Positions 20,705 to 28,843 of a stretch of DNA of 64,000 nt are shown here, piece after piece; the stretch's first letter is position 1; every line of letters starts with the position of its first letter. The notes under the pieces were generated by a model that worked only from the letters and a program-made list of their open reading frames with translations, did not search any database and had not been told where the DNA came from. The position numbers were made by a program, and so were the translations under genes. The DNA lies in the NCBI GenBank assembly GCA_938038735.1, contig CALHSW010000012.1:11233-75232 (forward strand), given 5' to 3'. The DNA comes from an uncultured Bacteroidia bacterium. Lineage in GTDB: Bacteria; Bacteroidota; Bacteroidia; Bacteroidales; CAJPTX01.

Positions 20705-20790
20705 GCGAAAATGTTGATAACGGCCCGCCATGCACCAACGGCTTACAATAAATTTCGCAAGAAGCGCATGCAAATCTTCCCCTCAGGCCT

Positions 20791-20826
20791 CAGCGCGGCT
20801 AGCACTCAACGCTGCTAACCGCGCTG
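20791..20826 (-). terminator. Hairpin at end of hydrogenase operon
   Basis: 14-bp stem CAGCGCGGCTAGCA with TGCTAACCGCGCTG (one G-U on the RNA), 8-nt loop, 16 nt past the HydA stop. There is only a weak T-run (GATTTG) further on. Confidence 0.55.
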
Positions 20827-20841
20827 GAGGGAATGCACCCC

Positions 20842-22302
20842 CTACTCTTTCGCCTTCGCCTCGGCTATAGCCTTAGCGGCCTCATCGTTCGCTTTCTGCA
20901 GCTGACGCAGCGCCACACGGGGATTGCTCAACGTATTGGGTCCGCCGATGCACCCTCCCTCGCACATCATCACCTCCACAAAATTCGCCTCAGGCTTCTT
21001 CGGCAACCGCTTTAGCTCCCGTATCGCTGCCTTATCAACCCCATTAAACACGCGCTCATTGATGGGGAAATCGCCTGCCTTGTTCTTTACTGCAGTGAAC
21101 ACTCCCGCACTTCGCCCATAGAATCGGCTATCCTGCGTGATGTTTACCCCCGGCAGTTCCGGCATCACCGTATTCACATCTATGCCCGCCGCAATGAGCC
21201 ACGCACCGTACTCCTCAAACGTCAACACATAGTCAACATTGGGGTCATGGAACGCCTCGTAGCGCTTCGCGGAGCATGGACTTACGAACACTGTCACCGC
21301 ATCGGGGTGTTCCCGCTTTGCAATCTGCGCCGTGTAGGCCATTGGGGACAACGTATGCGACACAAAGGGCACCAAATCGGGTATATGGCGGCGCACCGTG
21401 TTGGTGTACCCCGGGCAGCAACTCGTCGTCATAAACGGCGCACCATCCCCTAGCCGCTCCACGAGCTCTGCCGACTCCGTGGACGTTGTCACATCAGCCC
21501 CTAGTGCCACCTCGTACACGTAATCAAAGCCCAACAGCTTAAAGCTATGCAGCACGCGCCCAAGCTCCGTATTAAACTGCGCGGCTATGGCGGGCGCCGG
21601 CATGGCTATAATTTTTTTCCCCTCACGCTTCCTTGAAAAAATCTCTACCAAATGTGATTTCTCCATAACTGCACCAAAGGGGCAAGCCACCTTGCACTTC
21701 CCGCACGACACGCACTTCTCCTCGTCAATGTGCTCCACGCCGTTCTCGTTGCGAAATATAGCATCCACAGGGCATGCCGCCTCGCAGGGTATGGGCGAAT
21801 AGATAATGGCATTGTACGGACATACCTCCTTACACATGCCGCAATTCACGCAGTTCTCCTGATGGATATACGCATGCCCATCCACGAAGTCTATCGTTTT
21901 CTTCGGACAATTCAACGTACACGGCCGCGCCACGCACCCGCGGCACTGGTTCGTGACCACATGCTGCGCCTTATGGCACGATGAGCAAGCCTCATCCACC
22001 ACGGTAAGTATCACATCTGTCAGATCGGTGCGCGCCAAAGCACGACGCGCGTACTCCGAAAGCGGTGCAAGCTCGTCCACCTCGTCCTGTATGTTAAAGC
22101 CGAGGAGCGCCATCATTTGGTACTTAATCACCGCTCGATCCTTGGCCACGCTATCGCGGTACGCCGTCTTATCGCGCGGACGCATAACGATCGGAATCCT
22201 ATCGATGTCCTCTACCAGCCTGTTCTCTATGAGTAACCTGACTAGATGGGTCATCAACTCACGACGCAGTATGGTTGCGTTATTCGTTGCCACTATTGCC
22301 AT
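20842..22302 (-). CDS. [FeFe] hydrogenase, monomeric, group B-like
   Basis: 486 aa. The N-terminal part (about 100-210) holds ferredoxin-type cysteine clusters (Cys120/123/128/132, 151/154/157/161, 197/200/203/207). The H-cluster domain has L1 TSCCPGY (Cys295, Cys296), L2 SPCSAKRYE (Cys343, Lys346, Glu349) and L3 MMCEGGCIGG (Cys447, Cys451). All cofactor ligands, the proton-relay cysteine and the L2 lysine are present, so it is probably catalytic. The L1 Pro-Gly-Tyr and L2 Ser differ from group A enzymes and suggest group B, as I recall it. It is last in an operon after the sensor-like HydS. Maturases HydEFG are not in the window. Confidence 0.87.
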   Translation of the reverse strand: MAIVATNNATILRRELMTHLVRLLIENRLVEDIDRIPIVMRPRDKTAYRDSVAKDRAVIKYQMMALLGFNIQDEVDELAPLSEYARRALARTDLTDVILTVVDEACSSCHKAQHVVTNQCRGCVARPCTLNCPKKTIDFVDGHAYIHQENCVNCGMCKEVCPYNAIIYSPIPCEAACPVDAIFRNENGVEHIDEEKCVSCGKCKVACPFGAVMEKSHLVEIFSRKREGKKIIAMPAPAIAAQFNTELGRVLHSFKLLGFDYVYEVALGADVTTSTESAELVERLGDGAPFMTTSCCPGYTNTVRRHIPDLVPFVSHTLSPMAYTAQIAKREHPDAVTVFVSPCSAKRYEAFHDPNVDYVLTFEEYGAWLIAAGIDVNTVMPELPGVNITQDSRFYGRSAGVFTAVKNKAGDFPINERVFNGVDKAAIRELKRLPKKPEANFVEVMMCEGGCIGGPNTLSNPRVALRQLQKANDEAAKAIAEAKAKE

Positions 22303-22310
22303 GGTTCTTT

Positions 22311-22595
22311 CTATGGATGAATGTTCAACACCTTCATACGCTCCTCTATCGCAAGGAGTACCGATGGAATATCAGCCTGCTGAATGCACACGCCATCCAC
22401 CGATGCAAATGGTGGTTTTATGGTAATAGGATTCTTCCCATCCCCGTGGCACTCCGTAAGGTTAATGCTCCCACTGATTGTCACATAGGGTTTCCACTCC
22501 GGCGGCATTTGCTCGCCTAACAGCTGCAAATCGCTCCCGCCCATAACCGAACAGAGCGTACAAACGCAGATCTTTACCTCAATTTTTTGCTCCAT
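22311..22595 (-). CDS. Thioredoxin-like [2Fe-2S] ferredoxin-type protein
   Basis: About 94 aa from ATG 22595 (a TTG at 22622 gives 103). The cysteine pattern CVCTLC near the N-terminus and LTECHGDG and DGVCI later resembles the [2Fe-2S] thioredoxin-like ferredoxin fold (NuoE C-terminal/HndA-like), though with irregular spacing. It probably passes electrons to or from the hydrogenase whose gene starts 9 nt downstream, or links it to the upstream phosphatase/sensor. The precise redox partner is not visible. Confidence 0.72.
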   Translation of the reverse strand: MEQKIEVKICVCTLCSVMGGSDLQLLGEQMPPEWKPYVTISGSINLTECHGDGKNPITIKPPFASVDGVCIQQADIPSVLLAIEERMKVLNIHP

Positions 22596-22628
22596 GCTTT
22601 TCACACCTTTATTGTTCTCCAATGACGG

Positions 22629-23819
22629 CTATATGAGCCTCACCTCTACTATCTTATTAAATTTTTCCTCAAGGAGCTTCGCGATACGTCGGATCAACGT
22701 TCGACGCACCTCAAGCTCCACGGGCAACTTGGGGTCGTAATGCGCTATATTGACTCGCGTTCCCACCACGAAAAGGATACTATCCGACTGCCCTAGAAAA
22801 CGCACAATACTCCACGCAGGCCCCTTCTTGTTCCACCCATCGCTGCGATCAAGCGTACTCAATATTTTCTCCACACGGCTCAACGTAACCACCCCCTCCG
22901 TCACCAAATCTACCCCCTGCATCGTGCTCCTCGGCGGAAGCCCATCGGTATCCTCCCCAAGCACCACTTCTACCGACACCCCGAGATGGCGCGCCACAAT
23001 CTCTGACGTAGTACCCCCGCAGATGATTTTACGACCCTCAAAATCCCGCACCAACCCCGCCATCTCCGCGTCGTGGCTCTCCGTGTAGGGTGGCCCCGTG
23101 CATACGATTAGCTTACGAGGGACCCGCAGGTGCAGCACCCCGCACGTTATATCGTCCTGCGGTCGTAGCACGTCATTCATGGCGGCACGCTTCACCACCG
23201 CCGAGCTTAAATCATGTGCAGATATCGAATCGTCAATGCGAATCAACCCCTTCACAAAATCAGCCAGCGCCACGCTTCCGTAGCCAAAGGGCATCGTCGC
23301 GCGCCCCATGCCGGAATGCGTCACCCCATCGGAAAACATTACCAAACGATCGCCCGCATTCAGAAAAAAATGCGAAACGTACATTTGCCTATCGCCTGCA
23401 GCGAGCGTATCAACCTTCCTCACCTCCCGAAACAGCTCCACGCTCTCCCCGTTGCGAATAAGAAGAACCGGAGGGTTATCAAACTCCACCATTCGCGTCT
23501 CCCCATCACGATCAACGCTGGCAATGATAAACGTGGCGTAGCTCACCCTGCGCTTGCTGTCAACCGGAAGGGTATCCATGATTACCCTAGCAGCACGATC
23601 GGCGTGCTGGTTGGAGAGCGTAAAGCCGAGCGCCATGGATGCGGTCAGCGTTGCCAACACGCTAGCTATCGGGCCGCTGCCGAGCCCATCGGAAAGAATG
23701 GCCACAACACGCCCATTGACCCCCATGCGCCGCGACAAAAAAACATCGCCGCAGCAACGGTAATCATGGTGATGCCGCTGCGCGTAATCCACATCAATGT
23801 GGTACAGCCCGCTAGGCAT
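22629..23819 (-). CDS. SpoIIE/PP2C-type Ser/Thr phosphatase
   Basis: About 396 aa from ATG 23819 (GTG 23825 also possible). Residues about 1-235 are a PP2C-like domain with the metal motif ILSDGLGSG, a mid-domain MFSDGVTHSG and the late PQDDITCGVLHL. The remaining 160 residues, starting LIVCTGPPYTESHD, form a second domain I do not recognise that is typical of hydrogenase-cluster members. The gene overlaps the end of HydS. A PP2C beside a PAS-containing hydrogenase suggests signalling output: H2 or redox state sensed by HydS would alter dephosphorylation of an unknown partner. Confidence 0.82.
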   Translation of the reverse strand: MPSGLYHIDVDYAQRHHHDYRCCGDVFLSRRMGVNGRVVAILSDGLGSGPIASVLATLTASMALGFTLSNQHADRAARVIMDTLPVDSKRRVSYATFIIASVDRDGETRMVEFDNPPVLLIRNGESVELFREVRKVDTLAAGDRQMYVSHFFLNAGDRLVMFSDGVTHSGMGRATMPFGYGSVALADFVKGLIRIDDSISAHDLSSAVVKRAAMNDVLRPQDDITCGVLHLRVPRKLIVCTGPPYTESHDAEMAGLVRDFEGRKIICGGTTSEIVARHLGVSVEVVLGEDTDGLPPRSTMQGVDLVTEGVVTLSRVEKILSTLDRSDGWNKKGPAWSIVRFLGQSDSILFVVGTRVNIAHYDPKLPVELEVRRTLIRRIAKLLEEKFNKIVEVRLI

Positions 23820-25554
23820 TCTCACCCTCCTTTCTGCCCAACGACTCCATGATGGAATTCAAAACCGTCTCTGTCTCCGCCGCGCTCTCGCCCAGCAAGT
23901 AGGCTATCTGCTGCACGGTGGTTAAATTCTTGGTTATGAGATCCTCGGCCCGGCGGGCTATCTCGTCATTACGCACATCGCTCGAATAGAGATTGCGCAC
24001 TATGGCGCACGCAATGTTGAATCGCTCCACCAAAAACACGGATACGCTCAGCACGTAATCGCCTACGGCTTGATCCCGATTAAGCACCGCCTCTCGGCTA
24101 CGCAGCACGGTTGTAATCACTTTATGGAATGGCAGGTACTGCTCCGCCGACAGCCCTTCAAGACCCGGATTCCTATCGTACGCAAGCTCCGCATCGTGAC
24201 CGAGCATGCGAGCCAAATTCCAATTAATCTGTAGTATACGCAGCGAATCGTCCACCAACGCCACCCCGCTCGGCATATGGTTGAAGAGCACATCCAATTG
24301 CCCCTGCGCCACCTCTCGCTGGTAGGAAACGCACATCGTGGGCTCCGCCGTGCCCCGGCATAGAGCACGCCCGAAATCCTGGCACGTGGCGTACCCGCAG
24401 CAACCGCAGTCACTGTTATCCTGCCGCGTGCTCTGCCCCACCCGCTTGAGCTGCTCCGCAACCTGCTGCGGCGAAATCACCTCGCATTGCAGCTCCCGCT
24501 TCTGCTGGTAGTCGTAGCTCATGTCAACCGCTGGGAACAGGCACGAATGGTTCAGCGCGCAGCGCACCGGGTATGAGTCAACCAGCGACTGCTGCCGCAG
24601 GGCGAGCGACTGCTGATGGCTCGCGGCGGGGCTATTCACGCACCCGCCCTCGCAGGCCATGAGCTCCACGATAAACTTTCCGCGATTGCCCCAGCTTTCA
24701 AGCCCATCAAGCGCGGCACGTATGGAGTCAAAGCCCGAGTAGGCTGCGTAATGCACTGGCGCCTCGGGCGGTATATACATTTTCAGCTCCTCCACCATGC
24801 CGCCCCGCATGGCGTAGCGTGCCCCGCCCGAAGCGGGCAATGGCACAAACTCCTCCACGTCTGCGTCGTACGCTGCCGTCCCTTTCGCTCGCGTCGACAC
24901 CCCTTGGTCAAGGAACCAACTATGCAGCTCCGCAAAGGTAATCGCTGCGTCAATAGCCTCGGGATGGCGGTCCGCCTCCATCTTTTGCGCCACGCAGGGC
25001 GTAATCGCCACAACAGCTATATCGCTCCCAAAATACTTGCGAAGTAAGCCGGCATGGGAGAGCAATGGAGTCGCCGCGGAAAGAATCCAAGGGGTATAGT
25101 GGGGATAACGATTTTGGATAAATTCCATCGCAGCTGGGCAGCCGGGCAAGAAAACCACCTGCGAGGGGTGCTGCTCGTAGTGCTGCGCTACGTACCGATT
25201 GAGCATATCTGCCCCCAGCGCCATCTCCGATACCCAGCGAAACCCCAACGCCCGCAGCGATGCAAGCAGCGCACCCGCCGTCACATCTGGGAACTCGCTC
25301 ACCCAGGAGGGTGCAAGCGACACCAGCACCCGCTTACTCGATCGCAAAAGCCCCACCACCCGGTCCACATCGCTACGCACCCGCTGCAGCCCCTTCGGGC
25401 ACTCCCGCACGCACTGCCCGCACGCCACGCACTCCTCGCTTATCACCGACACCTCATCGCGCGCTACCCGAATCGAACCCACCGGGCACACCCGCACGCA
25501 GCGGTAGCAATCCCTACAGGACGACGGGTACGTGTACACGGGCGATTGCTTCAT
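23812..25554 (-). CDS. Sensory [FeFe] hydrogenase-like protein (HydS, group C) with PAS domain
   Basis: 580 aa. Two ferredoxin-type clusters lie near the N-terminus (Cys13/16/19/23 and Cys42/45/48/52). An H-cluster domain spans about 70-320 with L1 LPGCP (Cys139; the proton-relay cysteine is Gly138), L2 TPCVAQKME (Cys187, but Gln190 where Lys is usual) and L3 MACEGGC (Cys301, Cys305). A PF04060-like Fe-S segment CGCCGYATC (383-391) and a PAS domain (about 420-525) with a C-terminal helix follow. Loss of proton-relay and lysine residues fits a sensor rather than a catalyst. First gene of the four-gene operon. Confidence 0.85.
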   Translation of the reverse strand: MKQSPVYTYPSSCRDCYRCVRVCPVGSIRVARDEVSVISEECVACGQCVRECPKGLQRVRSDVDRVVGLLRSSKRVLVSLAPSWVSEFPDVTAGALLASLRALGFRWVSEMALGADMLNRYVAQHYEQHPSQVVFLPGCPAAMEFIQNRYPHYTPWILSAATPLLSHAGLLRKYFGSDIAVVAITPCVAQKMEADRHPEAIDAAITFAELHSWFLDQGVSTRAKGTAAYDADVEEFVPLPASGGARYAMRGGMVEELKMYIPPEAPVHYAAYSGFDSIRAALDGLESWGNRGKFIVELMACEGGCVNSPAASHQQSLALRQQSLVDSYPVRCALNHSCLFPAVDMSYDYQQKRELQCEVISPQQVAEQLKRVGQSTRQDNSDCGCCGYATCQDFGRALCRGTAEPTMCVSYQREVAQGQLDVLFNHMPSGVALVDDSLRILQINWNLARMLGHDAELAYDRNPGLEGLSAEQYLPFHKVITTVLRSREAVLNRDQAVGDYVLSVSVFLVERFNIACAIVRNLYSSDVRNDEIARRAEDLITKNLTTVQQIAYLLGESAAETETVLNSIMESLGRKEGENA

Positions 25555-25743
25555 CTCTCCTTCCTTTCCTCGTATGGTATTCTAACAGAACTCCCTTTGC
25601 CAATAACGCAGCACCTTGCGCAGCTTTTCTCCATTCAAACCTTTACCCACCTCGCACGCTGCCATAGCCGATATCTAAGCCCCTCACGCCACGCCAACGC
25701 ACCGCTCCCCCTCAAGCCAAACAGCTGCACCTACCACGCCTCG
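25555..25743 (-). other. 189-nt leader of the hydrogenase operon
   Basis: The untranslated stretch between the -7 element at 25744-25751 and HydS. It is pyrimidine-rich and I recognise no riboswitch or attenuator fold. Confidence 0.35.
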
Positions 25744-25751
25744 CAAAGGTA
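25744..25751 (-). promoter_or_regulatory. -7 element (TACCTTTG) for hydrogenase operon
   Basis: Exact TAnnTTTG on the minus strand, about 190 nt upstream of the HydS start; no good -33 box visible. Confidence 0.5.
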
Positions 25752-25905
25752 GTTCATTTAGTGATGTTACGCAATGGAACAGGCGATAAGCACTCAATAT
25801 AGAAGCATTAAACGCAAAAAGAGATTGCGCCTCGCCGCAATTAATCTTTATTACTAGCTTCAACCATCAATTCCAGACCGTTAACCCTTTAATTAACCTA
25901 TAGCC

Positions 25906-26526
25906 ATGATCTACGGATACATTCGCGTAAGCTCTGACAAACAGACCGTTGAGAACCAACGCTTCGAAATCCTACGCTTCTGCCAAGCGCAGAACTTCAC
26001 CATCGATGGATGGATTGAAGAAACCATCAGCGGCACCAAAAGCTACTCCAAGCGCAAGCTCGGCAAGCTCCTCGACCACGTGGCATCCAACGACCTCATC
26101 ATCTGCTCCGAGCTCTCCCGCCTCGGTCGCAACCTCTTCATGGTGATGGAGATCCTCAACATCTGCATGACCAAGGAGTGCCGCGTGTGGACCATTAAGG
26201 ACAACTACCGCCTCGGCGATGACATCCAGAGCAAGGTACTCGCTTTTGCCTTTGGCCTCTCCGCCGAGATCGAGCGCAACCTCATCTCCCAGCGCACCAA
26301 GGAGGCCCTCGCCCTGCGCCGCGCCAACGGCGTCACCCTCGGCCGCCCCAAGGGGGCGAAAACCGCAAGGGAGAAACTCAAGCTCTACAAGCATGAAGCC
26401 AAGCTGCGAAGGCTCTTAAAGGACCACGTTCCCCAGCGGAAAATGGCGAAGATCCTCGGCGTTAGCCGGGGTACCATCTCCCGCTACATCAAGCGGTTTA
26501 TTGCCCCCGCGGCGATGGATAGCTAG
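25906..26526 (+). CDS. Serine recombinase, Mpi-like DNA invertase
   Basis: 206 aa. The resolvase N-terminal domain carries the catalytic serine in YIRVSSDKQT (Ser9) and the SELSRLGR and AEIERNLISQRTKEAL segments; a C-terminal helix-turn-helix (MAKILGVSRGTISRYIKRF) binds DNA. The sequence closely matches what I recall of Bacteroides fragilis Mpi, the master invertase that flips capsular polysaccharide promoters, especially the segment ending in NYRLGDDIQSKVLAFAFGL. No inverted-repeat-bounded invertible segment is evident beside it, as expected for a global invertase. It is a single gene in its own orientation, downstream of the divergent hydrogenase operon. Confidence 0.85.
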   Translation: MIYGYIRVSSDKQTVENQRFEILRFCQAQNFTIDGWIEETISGTKSYSKRKLGKLLDHVASNDLIICSELSRLGRNLFMVMEILNICMTKECRVWTIKDNYRLGDDIQSKVLAFAFGLSAEIERNLISQRTKEALALRRANGVTLGRPKGAKTAREKLKLYKHEAKLRRLLKDHVPQRKMAKILGVSRGTISRYIKRFIAPAAMDS

Positions 26527-26801
26527 CCGCCGAGCGGATCCACAAATAAACTTGAGACCAATACTTTAATGTAATCCCCTAAAAACTTACTAAATACCTA
26601 GAGCTATACCCCGCAATGCGGAACGGCAAAGCAGCAACGCCTACCTAGATCCTACACAGCCGCAAGCTGCGGAAATAAGTCACGAATCCGTTGGAGCACG
26701 GAAAAGTCTCTTGCCTTTTCGGAATAGGCAATGGCAGCGTACTAAGGAAAAATTTCAACGCAAGCAGCGGACCTCGCTTCGCAATCCTCCCGAATGAAAG
26801 A

Positions 26802-26832
26802 GGGGCAAAACACACCCCTAGTGTTTTGCCCC
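26802..26832 (-). terminator. Terminator after tRNA-Ser
   Basis: Perfect 12-bp stem GGGGCAAAACAC/GTGTTTTGCCCC, 7-nt loop, 8 nt beyond the tRNA. On the minus strand it is followed by CTTTC. Confidence 0.8.
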
Positions 26833-26839
26833 ATCCCCG

Positions 26840-26924
26840 CGGAGGAAGAGGGATTCGAACCCCCGGAACATTGCTGTTCAACGGTTTTCAAGACCGCCGC
26901 ATTCGACCACTCTGCCATTCCTCC
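26840..26924 (-). tRNA. tRNA-Ser (TGA anticodon)
   Basis: 85 nt with acceptor GGAGGAA/TTCCTCC, long variable arm typical of Ser, anticodon loop CTTGAAA (anticodon TGA, reads UCA), T-loop GTTCGAATC type, discriminator G and no encoded CCA. Confidence 0.95.
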
Positions 26925-26929
26925 GAGCG

Positions 26930-26937
26930 CAAAGGTA
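26930..26937 (-). promoter_or_regulatory. -7 element (TACCTTTG) for tRNA-Ser
   Basis: Exact match ending 6 nt before the mature 5' end; TTTG lies 16 nt further upstream, slightly closer than optimal. Confidence 0.65.
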
Positions 26938-27095
26938 CAGTTTTTTACGAAACCAAATGGCCAAGCCATGGGAAGTTGGGTGTTTTTTTTCAATACAGCC
27001 CGCAGAAATAATGTTGCAGGGAGATAGCAATGTGCATGAAAAAAGGTAACTTCGCGAAGTGATGGGCATAATCGGAAGGGAAAGATAGGCAGCGT

Positions 27096-27746
27096 ATGGT
27101 CAACCTTATCTCGCTGCTGGGGCTTAGCGTCCTAATAGGTATCCTGGCGTCGATCCCGCTAGGGCCTATCGGGGTGCTGTGCGTGCAGCGTACGGTGAAC
27201 TACGGCCGCCCCGCCGGCTTTGCCAGCGGGTACGGCGCTGCGCTAGCCGATACCATCTTCGCCACCATCGCGGCGTGGGGCCTCTCCTACATCATCGAAT
27301 ACATTGAGCGCTACCAATCAGAGTTTGAAATCATTGGAGGGGTGGTGATCCTCGTCATGGGAATCATTCTCTATCGCCGCGACCCCATTCACGCCTACCG
27401 GCACCGCGACAAGGTGAAGCGGAAGCTATGGCAAGACGTGGTCTACACCATGCTCCTAACGCTCACCAATCCCCTCGCCATCTTTATTTTCCTCGCCCTC
27501 ATGGCCGCCTTCGGCGTTGTGGTGGACCATGCGCACCCCTACGAGCTGATTATGGTGGTTATCGGCGTTAATTTGGGTGCCACGCTCTGGTGGTTCGGCC
27601 TTACCTACGGCGTGAGCCACATCCGTTCCCTTTTCCGCCTACGGAGGCTATGGTGGTTCAATAAAATTAGCGGGATTGTCATCGCCCTATTCGGCGCTGT
27701 CGCAATAGTACATGGGGCTTTCGCGCTGCTCTTTCCCGCGGCATAA
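27096..27746 (+). CDS. LysE-family amino-acid exporter
   Basis: 216 aa with about six membrane segments and the LysE/RhtB N-terminal pattern ASIPLGPIGVLCVQRTVNYG, then GYGAALADTIFATIAAWG. A large soluble loop around residues 95-115 is basic. The family exports small amino acids or derivatives across the cytoplasmic membrane; the substrate is not predictable. Single gene, convergent with ansA. Confidence 0.87.
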   Translation: MVNLISLLGLSVLIGILASIPLGPIGVLCVQRTVNYGRPAGFASGYGAALADTIFATIAAWGLSYIIEYIERYQSEFEIIGGVVILVMGIILYRRDPIHAYRHRDKVKRKLWQDVVYTMLLTLTNPLAIFIFLALMAAFGVVVDHAHPYELIMVVIGVNLGATLWWFGLTYGVSHIRSLFRLRRLWWFNKISGIVIALFGAVAIVHGAFALLFPAA

Positions 27747-27791
27747 AATAGCCAGCATCACCCCCGCCTCACACCCAGAAAAAAGAGTCTC

Positions 27792-28820
27792 CTAAAAGGT
27801 TCTTTCCCCAGCCACATCGGAAAGGAAGAACGACACCGCGCCGCTCGGCGAGCCGTATAGCCCCTGCGCAAGCATCAGCTTCACGATGGCCGCCTCGTAG
27901 GTCATATCCCCCCCATCGAGCACCCCGATATTGGAAAGGGAAAGCCCCACGTCGTAGGCCTGCATATCAACGCTATCCGCCGAGCATTGCGTCACATTGA
28001 CCACCACTACGCCCCGCCGTATCGCGTCGGCAAACGGCGCAAGAAATTCTTCGTGGTTCGGAGCATTGCCCGCGCCGTACGTTTCCAGCACCACGCCCCG
28101 CAATTTATCCAGTCCTAGCACCGCCTCAATGAGCTGTGTGGAAATGCCCGGGAAAAGCTTGATGGAGGCAACGCTCGTATCAAACGTTTTGTACGCCACC
28201 CATGGGCCACGCCGCGGATGGCGTATGAAACGCTCGTTGTAGCGTATGTGAATCCCCGCCTCCGCGAGGTAGGGGTAGTTAAAACTCCTGAAGGCATCAA
28301 ACCGCGCCGCGCCGAATTTGGTTGTGCGGTTTCCCCGCATCAGCTTATGGTTGAAGAACACGGTAACCTCTGGCACCACCGGATCGCCCAGCACCTGCTG
28401 CGCCGCCACCTCAATGGCACCCAGCAAATTCTCCCTGCCGTCAGTCCGCACCGCGCCAATGGGAAGCTGCGAGCCCGTAAGCACCACGGGCTTAGACAAC
28501 GAAGGCAACATAAAGCTCAAGGCGCTCGCCGTGTAGGCCATCGTGTCGGTACCATGCAGAATGACGAACCCATCGTAATCATTATAGCGCGCCTCAAGCA
28601 GATCCACCAACCGAACCCAAAAGCTCGGTTCTATCTGCGAAGAGTCCACCAGCGGAAGAACCGACTCCGTGCTTATAGTAAAACCAAACTTCTCCACCTC
28701 TGGCACCTCGCTGGCGATTTGCTCAAAGTTAAATGGCGCGAGAGCACCCGTGAGCGGGTTTTCCTTCATGCCGATGGTGCCGCCGGTATATATAAGAAGG
28801 AGCGATCTATTTGTGTTCAT
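27792..28820 (-). CDS. ansA: L-asparaginase, type I (cytosolic)
   Basis: Hydrolyses asparagine to aspartate and ammonia. It shows the first catalytic Thr in YTGGTIGM, the second in HGTDTMAY, and the TGSQLPIGAVRTDGRENL segment. At 342 aa with no signal peptide it is the low-affinity cytosolic form. It is 23 nt downstream of tatD, so dnaA-tatD-ansA are probably cotranscribed. Confidence 0.94.
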   Translation of the reverse strand: MNTNRSLLLIYTGGTIGMKENPLTGALAPFNFEQIASEVPEVEKFGFTISTESVLPLVDSSQIEPSFWVRLVDLLEARYNDYDGFVILHGTDTMAYTASALSFMLPSLSKPVVLTGSQLPIGAVRTDGRENLLGAIEVAAQQVLGDPVVPEVTVFFNHKLMRGNRTTKFGAARFDAFRSFNYPYLAEAGIHIRYNERFIRHPRRGPWVAYKTFDTSVASIKLFPGISTQLIEAVLGLDKLRGVVLETYGAGNAPNHEEFLAPFADAIRRGVVVVNVTQCSADSVDMQAYDVGLSLSNIGVLDGGDMTYEAAIVKLMLAQGLYGSPSGAVSFFLSDVAGERTF

Positions 28821-28843
28821 GGAATAAACGATACTTTAAGTCG

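Noticed and set aside
23214..23852. Plus-strand open frame (212 aa) opposite the phosphatase gene
   Set aside because: Shadow frame; the minus-strand product has PP2C motifs.
25054..25752. Long open frame on the plus strand opposite hydS (232 aa)
   Set aside because: Shadow of the hydS coding sequence; its protein is Arg/His/Pro-rich with no recognisable motif, and hydS itself has clear motifs on the other strand.
26645..27069. Short open frames across tRNA-Ser on both strands
   Set aside because: They run through a clear tRNA and its terminator and are not coding.
25555..27095. Invertible DNA segment around the Mpi-like gene
   Set aside because: No pair of matching inverted repeats flanking a promoter was seen near it.
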